DNA from: Micromonospora peucetia
GTDB taxonomy: Bacteria > Actinomycetota > Actinomycetes > Mycobacteriales > Micromonosporaceae
DNA length: 64,000 nucleotides
NCBI RefSeq assembly: GCF_900091625.1
Contig: NZ_FMIC01000002.1
Span: forward strand, 3,844,001 to 3,908,000
Direction: 5' to 3'
In this document: positions 35,994-45,504 of the stretch, piece by piece
Numbering within the stretch: the stretch's first letter is position 1
Layout: every line of letters begins with the position of its first letter
Translations under genes and position numbers: made by a program
Notes under the pieces: generated by a model
The model's database searches: none
What the model was told of the DNA's origin: nothing
Seen by the model: the letters and a program-made list of their open reading frames with translations, nothing else

Positions 35994-37114
35994 GCCGTAC
36001 GCTGCTGATCACCAACGACTTCCCGCCCCGCCCCGGCGGGATCCAGTCCTTCGTGCACAACCTCGCGGTGCGCCAGCCCGCCGGGTCGGTGGTCGTCTAC
36101 GCCTCGACCTGGCGCGGCGCGGAGAAGTTCGACGCCGACCAGCCGTTCGAGGTGGTACGGGACCGCAGCCGGGTACTGCTGCCCACCCCGCGGGTCGCCC
36201 GACGGGCCGCGCGGCTGGCGCGGGCGTACGACTGCGACACCGTGTGGTTCGGCGCGGCGGCCCCCCTCGGGCTGCTCGCCGCGGGCCTGCGCCGCCGGAC
36301 GGGCATCCGCCGGGCGGTGGCGCAGACCCACGGGCACGAGGTCGGCTGGGCCGCGCTGCCGGCCGCCCGGGCCGCGTTGCGCCGGATCGGGCGCGGCGTC
36401 GACGTGACGACCTACCTGGGCGAGTACACCCGGGTACGGCTGGAGCGGGCGCTGCACGGGGTGACCGAGCTGCACCGGCTGGCCCCCGGAGTGGACGTGG
36501 ACGCCTACCACCCGTCGGTCGACGGCGAACCGGTCCGGCTCCGGCTCGGACTGGCCGACCGCCCCGTGGTGGTCTGCGTGTCCCGGCTGGTGCCCCGCAA
36601 GGGACAGGACATGCTGATCCGGGCGATGCCCGAGATCCGTCGCCGGGTGCCCGACGCCGCGCTCCTGGTGGTCGGGGGCGGGCCCTACCGGGCCACCCTG
36701 GAGAAGCTGGCCCGCCAGACGGGCGTCGAGCGGGACGTGGTCTTCACCGGCTCGGTGCCGTCGGCCGACCTGCCGGCCCACTACGCCGCCGGCGACGTCT
36801 ACGCCATGCCCTGCCGCACCCGCAACCGTGGCCTGGACGTCGAGGGGCTCGGGATCGTCTACCTGGAGGCTTCCGCGACCGGCCTGCCGGTGGTCGCCGG
36901 CGACTCCGGCGGTGCGCCGGACGCGGTCCGCGAGGGCGAGACCGGGTTCGTGGTCCGCGGCCGGGACGCCGCCCAGCTCGCCGACCGGGTGGCCACGCTG
37001 CTCGCCGACCGGGACCTGGCCCGCCAGTTCGGTGCGGCCGGTCGCGCCTGGGTGGAGCGGGAGTGGCGCTGGGAGGCGCAGGCACAGCGGATGGCCGCCC
37101 TGCTCGCCGGCTGA
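35990..37114 (+). CDS. pimB: GT4 glycosyltransferase, probable PimB'-type mannosyltransferase
   Basis: This 374-aa GT-B enzyme begins LLITNDFPPRPGGIQSFV, the motif of PimB' enzymes that add the second mannose to phosphatidylinositol monomannoside. The donor-site region GLDVEGLGIVYLEASATGLPVVAGDSGG carries the expected glutamates. Context supports it: in mycobacteria pimB' (Rv2188c) lies near an acyl-CoA ligase, a SRPBCC protein and an acyltransferase, all present here. The start overlaps the protease stop by 4 nt. Another GDP-mannose-dependent acceptor is possible. Confidence 0.82.
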   Translation: MSRTLLITNDFPPRPGGIQSFVHNLAVRQPAGSVVVYASTWRGAEKFDADQPFEVVRDRSRVLLPTPRVARRAARLARAYDCDTVWFGAAAPLGLLAAGLRRRTGIRRAVAQTHGHEVGWAALPAARAALRRIGRGVDVTTYLGEYTRVRLERALHGVTELHRLAPGVDVDAYHPSVDGEPVRLRLGLADRPVVVCVSRLVPRKGQDMLIRAMPEIRRRVPDAALLVVGGGPYRATLEKLARQTGVERDVVFTGSVPSADLPAHYAAGDVYAMPCRTRNRGLDVEGLGIVYLEASATGLPVVAGDSGGAPDAVREGETGFVVRGRDAAQLADRVATLLADRDLARQFGAAGRAWVEREWRWEAQAQRMAALLAG

Positions 37115-37138
37115 CGGCGTCCCGGCGCGGGCGACCGG

Positions 37139-38935
37139 TCAGCGCAGGCGGGCCAGGACGCGCTCGGCGGAGTCCGGGCGGCCGAAGTGCCAGCCCTGGC
37201 CGGCGTCGCAGCCGATCGCCCGCAGCCGTTCCGCCTGCCCGGCGGTCTCCACGCCCTCGGCGGTGACGGTCAGGTCCAGTGCGTGCGCCAGCGAGACGAG
37301 CGAGGCGAGGATCCGCTCGTCGGCCCGGGCCTCCGGCGCCCGCAGCCCGGCCACGAACTGCCCGGCCACCTTCAGCTCGGTCACCGGAAGGTCCCGCAGG
37401 TACGCCAGGTTGGAGTAGCCGGTGCCGAAGTCGTCGATGGCGATCCGGACGCCGAGGTCGGCGAGCACCCGCAGTGCCCGGACCGGCTCCTCGGCGGTGC
37501 TCATCATGGTGCTCTCGGTGATCTCCAGCTGGAGCCGGTCCGGCGACAGCCCGGTGTGCCGCAGCAGCGCGCGCACCTCCTGGACGAGGCCGGCGCGGCG
37601 CACCTGCCGTACGGCCAGGTTGACACTGACGAACGGTGCCGGCCCGGTGCCGGCCGTCCAGCTCTCGGCCTGCCGGCACGCCTCGGCCAGCACCCACCCG
37701 CCCAGCGGGACGATCAGCCCGGTCTCCTCGGCCAGCCCGATGAAGCTGTCGGGCCGCAGCACGCCCAGCTCCGGGTGCCGCCAGCGCACCAGGGCCTCCA
37801 TGCCGAGCACCCGGCCGTCGCGCAGTGAGGTCAGCGGCTGGAACTCGAGGTAGAACTCGCCCCGTTCCAGTGCGGCGGGGATGGCCGCGGAGAGCGCGTA
37901 CCGGGCCAGGTCCCGGCGGTCCCGGTCGGCGTCGTAGAGCGCCCAGCGGGCGCCACCGGCGGCCTTCGCCCAGTGCAGCGTGCTGTCGGCCGCCCGCATC
38001 AGGTCACCGGGGGAGGTGCCGGCGACCGCCCGTTCGACGATGCCGATGCTCGCCGAGACGCTCAGCTCGTGCCCGTCCACCAGCACCGGCTCCCGTACCG
38101 CCGCGAGTGCGGCCTCGGCCACGGCGACGGCGTCGTCGGTGCCGGTGGTGCCCTCGACCAGGACGACGAACTCGTCCCCGCCGAGCCGGGCGACCAGGTG
38201 CCCGTCGAGGGCCAGCCGGAGCCGGTCCGCCATGGCCACCAGCAGCCCGTCGCCGACCTGGTGCCCGTGCGAGTCGTTGACCACCTTGAAGCGGTCCAGA
38301 TCCAGGAAGCAGACGCCGAGGCGTCCCTCGTCGCGGGCCGGCGAGTCGATGGCCGCGCTGAGGCGCTCCGTCAACAGGGCGCGGTTGGGCAGGTCGGTCA
38401 GCGGGTCGTGGGTGGCCTGGTGGCGGAAGCGCGTCTCGCTGCTGCGCAGCGCCCGCTCCGCCTCCGCCCGGGCGGTCATCGCGGCCCGGCGGATCGACTC
38501 CTGCTCGTCCAGTGTCCGGTCCCGCAGCGCGCGGGCGTACCCGGTGGTCACGGCAGCCAGCAGCCGGGCCAGCCGGTCCTCGACCTCTTCGTCGACCAGC
38601 CCGAGGTCACGGACCAGTCGGAGCTGGACGACCTCGACCGTACGACCCAGCGCCTCGGCCGAGGCGATGTGCGCGGCCACCAGTTCCGTGCCCACCCGGT
38701 GCCCGACCCGCAGGTCGATCGGCTCGGCCAGCAGCGCCGCCGCGAGCTGCTCGGTGAGGCGTTGCAGCAGTGCCTCGAGCTGGGCCTGGGTCATCGGCAG
38801 GTAGCTGGTGCCGGAGACGGCCTTGGCCCACGCCCGGGCGAAGGTGCCCGGGCGGGCCGGGCGCCGCAGGGTGGTGCCGGTCGGGGCGACGGTGGCCGCC
38901 CCGGGCGGCTCACCCACCGAGCCGCCCGACGCCAC
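37139..38935 (-). CDS. GGDEF-EAL cyclic-di-GMP protein with altered EAL site
   Basis: This 598-aa cytoplasmic protein has an N-terminal ~170-residue helical sensor region, then a GGDEF domain with intact GGDEF at 252-256, then an EAL domain (MEALVRW, SVNLAVRQ, ITESTMM, IDDFGTGYSN, AEGVET). No I-site (RxxD) precedes GGDEF. In the EAL domain the KxD motif reads ELKVAGQF: the aspartate is Ala. So diguanylate cyclase activity is likely and phosphodiesterase activity doubtful. The GTG 38935 start overlaps the methyltransferase gene by 26 nt; ATG 38794 is an alternative start. Confidence 0.88.
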   Translation of the reverse strand: MASGGSVGEPPGAATVAPTGTTLRRPARPGTFARAWAKAVSGTSYLPMTQAQLEALLQRLTEQLAAALLAEPIDLRVGHRVGTELVAAHIASAEALGRTVEVVQLRLVRDLGLVDEEVEDRLARLLAAVTTGYARALRDRTLDEQESIRRAAMTARAEAERALRSSETRFRHQATHDPLTDLPNRALLTERLSAAIDSPARDEGRLGVCFLDLDRFKVVNDSHGHQVGDGLLVAMADRLRLALDGHLVARLGGDEFVVLVEGTTGTDDAVAVAEAALAAVREPVLVDGHELSVSASIGIVERAVAGTSPGDLMRAADSTLHWAKAAGGARWALYDADRDRRDLARYALSAAIPAALERGEFYLEFQPLTSLRDGRVLGMEALVRWRHPELGVLRPDSFIGLAEETGLIVPLGGWVLAEACRQAESWTAGTGPAPFVSVNLAVRQVRRAGLVQEVRALLRHTGLSPDRLQLEITESTMMSTAEEPVRALRVLADLGVRIAIDDFGTGYSNLAYLRDLPVTELKVAGQFVAGLRAPEARADERILASLVSLAHALDLTVTAEGVETAGQAERLRAIGCDAGQGWHFGRPDSAERVLARLR

Positions 38936-39719
38936 CGATGAAGGCCGCCCGCTCGGCGTCCTCAGCGCTGTCGGGGGACTCCGGGCGCCACTGCGGCACC
39001 CAGACCACGCCGGGGTCGACCAGCTCGAAGCCGTCGAAGAGGGTGGTCAGCTCGCCGCGGCTGCGGATCCACAGCGGGCTGTCGGTCCGCCGGTAGACCC
39101 GCTCGGCGTCGGCTCGCTCGTCGTCGCCGCGGCCGTCGCCGCTGGTCTGCGAGAGCACCAGGTAGCTGCCCGGCGCCAGTGCCTCGCGCAGCGTACGCAG
39201 CAGTTCGGCCGGCCGGTCGTCGTCCGGCACGAAGTGCAGCACCGCCACGACCATCACGGCGATCGGCTGGTCGAAGTCGAGCAGCCGGCGGACGTCGGGG
39301 TGGCTGACGATGCGCTCGGGGTGGCGCAGGTCCTCCTGCACGACCGTGGCGCGGTCGTTGCCCGCCAGGATCTCCCGGCTGTGGGCGACCGCCACCGGGT
39401 CCACGTCGACGTAGACCACCCGGGCGTCGGGGGCGTCGCGCTGGGCGATCTCGTGCACGTTGCCGACGGTCGGGATGCCCGAGCCGACGTCAAGGAACTG
39501 CCGGATGCCGGCGTCGAGGAGGAACTGCACCGCGCGGCGGAGGAAAGCCCGGTTGGCCTGCGCCATCAGCGGCGCCTCCGGCACCGCCGCCACCATCGCC
39601 TGGGCCGCCGCCCGGTCGACCGCGAAGTTGTGCGAGCCGCCGAGGTAGTAGTCGTACATGCGGGCCACGCTGGGGCGTTCGATGTCGATCTCGTCGGGTG
39701 CCCAGTCCGGCCGCTGCAT
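38910..39719 (-). CDS. SAM-dependent methyltransferase (DUF574/Methyltransf_19 type)
   Basis: This 269-aa protein has the hallmark N-terminus IERPSVARMYDYYLGGSHNF and motif I LDVGSGIPTVGNVHEIA, followed by VVYVDVDPVAV. This S-adenosylmethionine-binding family is greatly expanded in actinomycetes with mostly unknown substrates. The start is ATG 39719. It lies 195 nt after the response regulator and overlaps the GGDEF-EAL gene, so these two may be co-transcribed. Confidence 0.9.
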   Translation of the reverse strand: MQRPDWAPDEIDIERPSVARMYDYYLGGSHNFAVDRAAAQAMVAAVPEAPLMAQANRAFLRRAVQFLLDAGIRQFLDVGSGIPTVGNVHEIAQRDAPDARVVYVDVDPVAVAHSREILAGNDRATVVQEDLRHPERIVSHPDVRRLLDFDQPIAVMVVAVLHFVPDDDRPAELLRTLREALAPGSYLVLSQTSGDGRGDDERADAERVYRRTDSPLWIRSRGELTTLFDGFELVDPGVVWVPQWRPESPDSAEDAERAAFIGGVGRLGG

Positions 39720-39914
39720 GCGCTCACCCCTCTTGTCGACGTCTGGGCACCGTTGCCCGCGCCGGTATTCTGCCGGCTGACCGTCGCGGAGACCATAGCG
39801 CGCCGTGCCATCCGCTGACGATGCCGCTCAATGCGACGACCGGCAGGCCCGCGCCGCCCGTTGGCGGGCACGGACCTGTCGGTGGTACGTCGTCGGGCTC
39901 CCGGCCGGGAGCGG

Positions 39915-40583
39915 TCAGAACTTCGGGGCGTCCGGAGCCTCGAGCAGGCCGAGTCGCAGCGCGGTCATCAGCGCCTGGGCCCGGTTGGCCGCGCCCAGCT
40001 TCTCGTAGAGCTTCGAGATGTGGGTCTTGGCGGTGGACTCGCTGACGAAGAGCTGCTTGGCGATGCCCGCCACGCTCATCCCGTCGGCGAGCAGCCGCAG
40101 CACCTGACCCTCGCGGGGGGAGAGCTGCGGCCCGGACGGGGCCAGCCGGCGCTTCATCGCCTCGGCCAGGTCGGCGGCGGTGAAGGCGCTGGGGGAGGAG
40201 GCGGCGTGCCGGGCGGCGGCGACCACCTCGTCGGCCGGCGCGGTCTTGGGCACGAAGGCGCTGGCCCCGGCCTCCAGGGCGCCGAAGAGCTGGTCGTCGC
40301 CGGCGTACATGGTGAGCACGACGATGCCCATCGAGGCGCTCGACTTACGCAGCGCCCGGGTGGCCTCCAAGCCGCTGCCGTCGGGCAGCCGCAGGTCCAT
40401 GATCACCACATCCGGCTGTAACGCGCCGGCCTGGCGCACCCCCTCCGCCGCCGTGGCGGCCTCCCCGACGACCTCGAACTGCCGGTCACGCTCGAACGCG
40501 TGCCGCAGGCCCTTGCGGATCAGGTCGTGATCGTCGACAAGGAGGACCTTGGTACGAGCGGCCGGTGTCGGACTTGTGGTCAT
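39915..40583 (-). CDS. NarL/LuxR-family response regulator
   Basis: This 222-aa regulator has a receiver domain (acidic VDDHD, phospho-site D63 in IMDLRLPDG, conserved Lys in FVPKTAP) and a C-terminal LuxR helix-turn-helix (LSPREGQVLRLLADGMSVAGIAKQ read in parts, VSESTAKTHISKLYEKL). It begins 7 nt after the histidine kinase stop, so the two are cognate partners. Targets unknown. Confidence 0.94.
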   Translation of the reverse strand: MTTSPTPAARTKVLLVDDHDLIRKGLRHAFERDRQFEVVGEAATAAEGVRQAGALQPDVVIMDLRLPDGSGLEATRALRKSSASMGIVVLTMYAGDDQLFGALEAGASAFVPKTAPADEVVAAARHAASSPSAFTAADLAEAMKRRLAPSGPQLSPREGQVLRLLADGMSVAGIAKQLFVSESTAKTHISKLYEKLGAANRAQALMTALRLGLLEAPDAPKF

Positions 40584-40590
40584 CCTCGGG

Positions 40591-42285
40591 TTACTCCCCT
40601 TCTACTGCCGTTGCGCTACCGCGCACGTTATCGCGCCGGGGCGAGGAACCGAGCACCACCGCAACGGTCGTGCCGCTCGGCTGGCGCGGCCTGATCTCCA
40701 ACCGGCCCCGGATACGTTCCGCCCTCTCGGCCATGATCGCAAGACCGTAGTGCCCGTCGGAGCGCTGGTCAGCGATCCCCTGACCGTCATCCGACACTTC
40801 GATCTGCGCGTACGGCGGGTCGACCTCACAGGTTACCCAGAGATTCGACGCGCCCGCGTGCTTACGCGCGTTGGTGACCGCCTCCTGGGCGATGCGCAGC
40901 AACTCGGCCTCGGTGGCGGCGGGCAGCCGGGCGGTGGACTCGTCCAGGGACAGGTGCACCCGCAGCCCGCCGGAGGCGCCGACCGTGCGGGCGTACTCGG
41001 CGATCGCGGCGGCCAGACCGCCGTGCCGGTCCACCTCGCTGCGCAGCTCGAACAGGCTCAGCCGCAGCTCGGTGATCACCCGGGTCACCTCGCCGCGCAG
41101 CGTGCGCAGCGCCTCGGCGGTCTCCTGCGGGTCCTCGTCGACGTACGCCAGGGCGTTGTCGATGCCGTAGCCGACCATCACCAGTTCCTGCGCCACCCCG
41201 TCGTGGATCTCCCGGGCCAGCCGCTGTCGTTCCTCGTTGGTGGCCAGCGAGCGGACCTCGTCGAAGAGCAGCGCCGCCTCCAGCCGCAGCGCGGCCGGCT
41301 GGGTCAGCCCGGTCACCCGGGACACCACCGGTGGCGGGTACGCCTGCGCCGCGTCCGCCTCCAGCACCACCAGGCCGACCGTGCGCACCCCGGCCACCAG
41401 CGGCACGATCAGGGCGGAGACGTCGCCGCCGCGGTGCGACCGGGCCTGCGACCGGGCGGCGGTGTGCGGCTGCTGGCTGGCCCACGCGTCGGCGATGGCC
41501 GAGTCCGCGTCCAGCGTCGTCTCCCAGTCGACCCGCTCCACGCCCACCTGGGCGAGCACCACCAGCCGGCCGCCGCCGCTGGCCGACAGCACGGCCGCCC
41601 GGTCCGCCCGGGCCACCGTGCGCAGCTCCTCAAGCAGGTGCTCGGAGATGCCGCCCGGGTCCAGGGTGGCCCCGGGTAGCTGCCGGGCCACCGTGCGCAG
41701 CTGGGTGAGCAGCCGGGTCGCCTCAGCGTACGGCTGGGGCTTGCTCTCGTTGCGGACCTGCATCACCCGGTGTAGGCCGCTGGCGGCGGCGAGGCCGAGC
41801 CCGGCCAGGATCAGCCACTGGGCGCAGACCGCCAGGTAGCCGGGCTCGCCGATCTGCCGGCCGCCGTCGACCTCGGTGAGCGCACCGGCCACCAGCAGGG
41901 TGGCGGCGGCGACCGCCAACAGGGCGACGCCCTCGCGGAACCGGCGGCGCAACGCGGTGACGGTCACCGGGACCGCCAGGTAGGGCAGCACGGCGGAGGC
42001 GCCCAGCCCGTCGACTTCTCCGCCGATGGTGGCGACGGCGGCCACCTGGCTCGCGGCCAGCCCCAGCACCAGCACCTCGGCCACCCGGCTGAGCGGCCCG
42101 ATCGGCCGGTGCTCGGGCGCCAGCAGGGCGGGCAGCCCGGCGACGGCCAGCAGCGCGATCCACCAGAGCTGACCGGGGTCGTGCGTGGCGAACAGGGTCA
42201 GGGCGGCGACGAGGGCCAGCATGAGCACGCGCGCGGCGGCGGCGAGCGGATGTGGCTGGGGCCGGGGGGGCGTGGAGGCGGGCAC
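40591..42285 (-). CDS. Membrane sensor histidine kinase (HisKA_3, GAF)
   Basis: This 564-aa kinase has an N-terminal block of about five to six membrane helices (residues ~15-180), a GAF-like domain (~215-340), a HisKA_3 dimerisation domain with phospho-accepting H361 in AREIHDGVAQELV, and an ATPase domain (ELLRIAQEAVTNARKHA, VSDDGQGI, YGLAIMAERAERIRGRL). The start GTG 42285 lies 14 nt after the acyl-CoA ligase stop, so ligase, kinase and regulator form one operon. The link suggests sensing of a membrane or lipid state (inference). Confidence 0.9.
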   Translation of the reverse strand: MPASTPPRPQPHPLAAAARVLMLALVAALTLFATHDPGQLWWIALLAVAGLPALLAPEHRPIGPLSRVAEVLVLGLAASQVAAVATIGGEVDGLGASAVLPYLAVPVTVTALRRRFREGVALLAVAAATLLVAGALTEVDGGRQIGEPGYLAVCAQWLILAGLGLAAASGLHRVMQVRNESKPQPYAEATRLLTQLRTVARQLPGATLDPGGISEHLLEELRTVARADRAAVLSASGGGRLVVLAQVGVERVDWETTLDADSAIADAWASQQPHTAARSQARSHRGGDVSALIVPLVAGVRTVGLVVLEADAAQAYPPPVVSRVTGLTQPAALRLEAALLFDEVRSLATNEERQRLAREIHDGVAQELVMVGYGIDNALAYVDEDPQETAEALRTLRGEVTRVITELRLSLFELRSEVDRHGGLAAAIAEYARTVGASGGLRVHLSLDESTARLPAATEAELLRIAQEAVTNARKHAGASNLWVTCEVDPPYAQIEVSDDGQGIADQRSDGHYGLAIMAERAERIRGRLEIRPRQPSGTTVAVVLGSSPRRDNVRGSATAVEGE

Positions 42286-42299
42286 GTGACGGATGGTAG

Positions 42300-44102
42300 T
42301 CAGCCTCGGTAGATGTCGGCGATTTCCGCCGCGTAGGACTTGTGCACCACCTGCCGCTTGACCTTCAGCGACGGGGTCAGTTCGCCGGTCGCCTCGGTGA
42401 AGTCGTGGGGCAGGATCCGGAACACCCTGATCGCCTCGGCCCGGGAGACCGTCCGGTTCGCGACGTCGATGGCGCCCTGGATCTCGGCCCGCAGCCCTTC
42501 GTGGTCGCGCAGCTTCTCGACGGGGGTGTCCTCCGGCAGTCCGGCCGAGGCGAGCCAGCGTGGCAGCGCCTCCTCGTCGACGGTGACCAGCGCGGCGATG
42601 AACGGTGCCCGGTCGCCGACCACCACGCACTGGCTGATCAGCGGGTGGATCCGGACCTGGTCCTCCAGCACGGCCGGGGCGACGTTCTTGCCGGCGGCGG
42701 TCACGATGATTTCCTTCTTCCGGCCGGTGATGCTCAGGAAGCCGTCGTTGTCGAGCTGGCCCAGGTCGCCGGTGCGGAACCAGCCGTCCGCGCTGAGCGC
42801 CTCGGCGGTCGCCGCCTCGTTGCGCCAGTAGCCCTGGAAGATCAGGTCGCCGGCGATCAGAATCTCGCCGTCGTCGTCGATGCGGATGGTGACGCCCGGC
42901 AGCGGCCGGCCGACCGAGCCGATCCGGGTGGCGCCGGGCAGGTTCGCGGCGGCGGCGGGGGAGGTTTCGGTCAGGCCGTAGCCCTCGCACACCGTCACGC
43001 CGATGCCGCGGAAGAAGTGGCCGAGCCGGGCGCCGAGCGGGGCGCCGCCGGAGATGGCGTCGCGGCACCGGCCGCCGAGCGCCGCCCGCAGCTTGCGGTA
43101 GACCAGCTTGTCGAAGAGCGCGTGCTGGGCGCGCAGCGCCAGGCCGGGACCGCCGGGGGTCTCCAGCGCCTCGCTGTACGCGATGGCGACCTGTTCCGCC
43201 CGGGCGAAGATCCTGCCCTTGCCGTCGGCCTCGGCCTTCTGCTTGGCGCCGTTGTAGACCTTCTCGAACACCCGGGGGACCGAGAGCACGAAGGTGGGCC
43301 GGAACTCCTGGAGCTCGCCGACCAGGTTCTTGGGGTCCGCGCAGTGCCGCATGGTGGCGCGCGCCTGCACCACACCGATCTGGATCAGCCGGGCGAAGGC
43401 GTGCGCCAGCGGGAGGAAGAGCAGGGTCGAGGCGCCCGGCCGGAACAGGTTCGGCAGCACCGGCACCGCGTTGGCGATGTCGGCGTACATGTTCCGGTGG
43501 GTCAGCACGCAGCCCTTGGGGCGGCCGGTGGTGCCGCTGGTGTAGATGATGGTGGCGACGTCGTCGGCGCGTACGGCGGCCCGCCGCCGGTCGATCTCCG
43601 CCGGGTCGACCGACGCGCCGGAGCGGACCAGTTCGGCCACGGCGTCGAGGTCGATCTGCCAGACGTGGCGCAGGTCGGGCAGCCGGTCCCGGACGCCGGC
43701 GACCAGGGTGGCGTGCGCGTTGCTCTCCACCACGCAGGCCACCGCGCCGGAGTCGGACAGGATCCAGGCGGCCTGGTCGGCGCTGGAGGTCTCGTAGATC
43801 GGCACCGTGACCGCGCCGGCCGCCCAGATCGCGTAGTCCAGCAGGGTCCACTCGTATCGGGTGCGGCTCATCAGGCCGACCCGGTCACCGGGCTGGACGC
43901 CGGCGGCGGCCAGGCCCCTGGCCGCCGCGACGACCTCGTCGCGGAACTGCCGGCAGGTGACGTCGGCCCAGCTGCCCCCCGCGCCGGTGGGGCGGACGAA
44001 CTGGACCTCGTCCGGGGCGACTTCGGCGTTGTCCCAGACCGGGTCGGTGAGGTTGGCCGCATCGCCGACGGTGACGATCGGCGGGACGGAGAACTCGCGC
44101 AC
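42300..44102 (-). CDS. Long-chain acyl-CoA synthetase (FadD15-like AMP-binding enzyme)
   Basis: This 600-aa enzyme activates fatty acids to acyl-CoA through acyl-AMP. The AMP-binding motif IIYTSGTTGRPKGCVLTH is at about residues 185-202; GYGLTETSP and the C-terminal TGRKKEIIVTAAGKNVAP complete the set. The start is GTG 44102 with GAGGGAG 5 nt upstream. By memory it matches M. tuberculosis FadD15 (Rv2187), next to pimB'. It is the first gene of an operon with the two-component pair. Confidence 0.92.
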   Translation of the reverse strand: MREFSVPPIVTVGDAANLTDPVWDNAEVAPDEVQFVRPTGAGGSWADVTCRQFRDEVVAAARGLAAAGVQPGDRVGLMSRTRYEWTLLDYAIWAAGAVTVPIYETSSADQAAWILSDSGAVACVVESNAHATLVAGVRDRLPDLRHVWQIDLDAVAELVRSGASVDPAEIDRRRAAVRADDVATIIYTSGTTGRPKGCVLTHRNMYADIANAVPVLPNLFRPGASTLLFLPLAHAFARLIQIGVVQARATMRHCADPKNLVGELQEFRPTFVLSVPRVFEKVYNGAKQKAEADGKGRIFARAEQVAIAYSEALETPGGPGLALRAQHALFDKLVYRKLRAALGGRCRDAISGGAPLGARLGHFFRGIGVTVCEGYGLTETSPAAAANLPGATRIGSVGRPLPGVTIRIDDDGEILIAGDLIFQGYWRNEAATAEALSADGWFRTGDLGQLDNDGFLSITGRKKEIIVTAAGKNVAPAVLEDQVRIHPLISQCVVVGDRAPFIAALVTVDEEALPRWLASAGLPEDTPVEKLRDHEGLRAEIQGAIDVANRTVSRAEAIRVFRILPHDFTEATGELTPSLKVKRQVVHKSYAAEIADIYRG

Positions 44103-44295
44103 CTGAACTCCCTCGTGCTCACACTGGCCGGGCCGGCCGCACCACGGGTCGGCTCTGTGGAAACCTACCCGCCCTGGTGGCCGGAGCGAAGAGCCAGGTC
44201 GCCCAGGCTGTCAGCGGGCCACCGTCGGAAGCTTCGCTCCGGCGTGCCGGGGACGGCGCGGCGTGGGCGCCGCCGGTGCCGGGTAGCCTCCCCCC

Positions 44296-44751
44296 ATGGC
44301 GGACACCTCCACCCAGTCGATCATCATCGGCGCGTCACCGGAGCGGGTGGCGGCGGTCATCTGCGACTTCCCGAGCTACCCGGAGTGGACCGAGGCGCTG
44401 CGGCGGGCGGAGGTGATCGAGGAGTACGAGGACGGCTACGCCAGTCAGGTCCGGTTCACCATCGACGCCGGCGTGATGGCCGACGAGTACGTGCTGGCCT
44501 ACGAGTACGCCGAGGACCTGTCCCGGATCGAGTGGCACCTGGTGGCGCCCTCGAAGATGCAGAAGCTCCAGCGCGGCTCCTACGACCTGGACGGCAACCC
44601 GGACGGCAGCACGACGGTGACCTACACCCTGGAGGTCGAGCTCTCCGTCGGGATGCTCGGCATGTTCCGCCGCAAGGCCGAGAAAATGATCATGGACACG
44701 GCGTTGAAGCAGCTCAAGCTCCGGGTAGAAGCACCCGGTGCGGCGCAGTGA
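44296..44751 (+). CDS. SRPBCC-family lipid/ligand-binding protein
   Basis: This 151-aa protein has the START/polyketide-cyclase fold pattern (IIIGASPERVAAVICDFPSYPEW, then alternating strands and a long C-terminal helix MFRRKAEKMIMDTALKQLK). From memory it resembles M. tuberculosis Rv2185c. Such proteins bind hydrophobic ligands, and it diverges from the acyl-CoA ligase gene. Specific ligand unknown. Confidence 0.87.
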   Translation: MADTSTQSIIIGASPERVAAVICDFPSYPEWTEALRRAEVIEEYEDGYASQVRFTIDAGVMADEYVLAYEYAEDLSRIEWHLVAPSKMQKLQRGSYDLDGNPDGSTTVTYTLEVELSVGMLGMFRRKAEKMIMDTALKQLKLRVEAPGAAQ

Positions 44752-44782
44752 CGCGTCCGGCGGCAGGCTAGGGGAGCCGACC

Positions 44783-45427
44783 ATGGGTGCAACGGATCCG
44801 GGTTCGGCCCGGGAAGAGGCCGAACGTCTGGTCGCCACGGCGCTGGCCGCCGCCCGGCTGGCCGCGGCCGGTGCGAAGAACGGCCAGTGGGGTCCGCTCG
44901 GTGGGATCGTGTCGGGTGTCCTCGGTCACAGTGACAGCCCGGGTGGGGCACCCGGGCAGCCGGTGGGCGGTTTCGCCACCGGTACGGCCGAATGCTGCGT
45001 GTGCCCGGTCTGTCGGGGCATCGCGGCCCTGCGCGATCCGAGCCCCGAATTCGCCGAGCGCCTCGCCACCGGCGCGGGCGACCTGGCCGCCGGGGTGGCC
45101 AGCCTGCTGCGTGCCTTCGCCCCGGCCGAGCCCACCGCCGACGCCTCCGCCGGACCGCCGAGGACCCCGGGCCCGGGGGGCGCGGACGACCAGGTGTGGC
45201 GCGAGGCCACCCGTAGCGGGCATGATTCTCAGCCGGCACCGGAGCGGGACGTCTGGTCCGCCGCCACGCGGGCGGAGGACGAGGTCGTCTCCGCCGCCGC
45301 ACCGCCCGTCGACGTCGCCGGGCCGGCCCGTCCGGCGACCGTCCGGGCGTCGGCCGACGGGCCCGCGGTCCCCGCGTCCCGGGCATCCGGCGACACGGGC
45401 GGGCAACCTCCGGGCGACGGGGCCTGA
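44783..45427 (+). CDS. Uncharacterised protein with CxCxxC motif
   Basis: This 214-aa protein starts at ATG 44783 with AGGGGAG upstream. The first ~110 residues are helical and contain ECCVCPVCRGIAALRDPSPEF, a possible metal site. The rest is a disordered Ala/Pro/Asp-rich tail. From memory it resembles an actinobacterial DUF5304-type family found beside the SRPBCC gene. It follows the SRPBCC gene by 31 nt and likely shares its transcript. No function is assigned. Confidence 0.75.
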   Translation: MGATDPGSAREEAERLVATALAAARLAAAGAKNGQWGPLGGIVSGVLGHSDSPGGAPGQPVGGFATGTAECCVCPVCRGIAALRDPSPEFAERLATGAGDLAAGVASLLRAFAPAEPTADASAGPPRTPGPGGADDQVWREATRSGHDSQPAPERDVWSAATRAEDEVVSAAAPPVDVAGPARPATVRASADGPAVPASRASGDTGGQPPGDGA

Positions 45428-45504
45428 CCAACGCACATACCGACCCACGCGCCGGTCGTCCGCCGGCGCCGGTGCGGGCCGTACAGCAGAGGGGAGTGGC
45501 GGCG

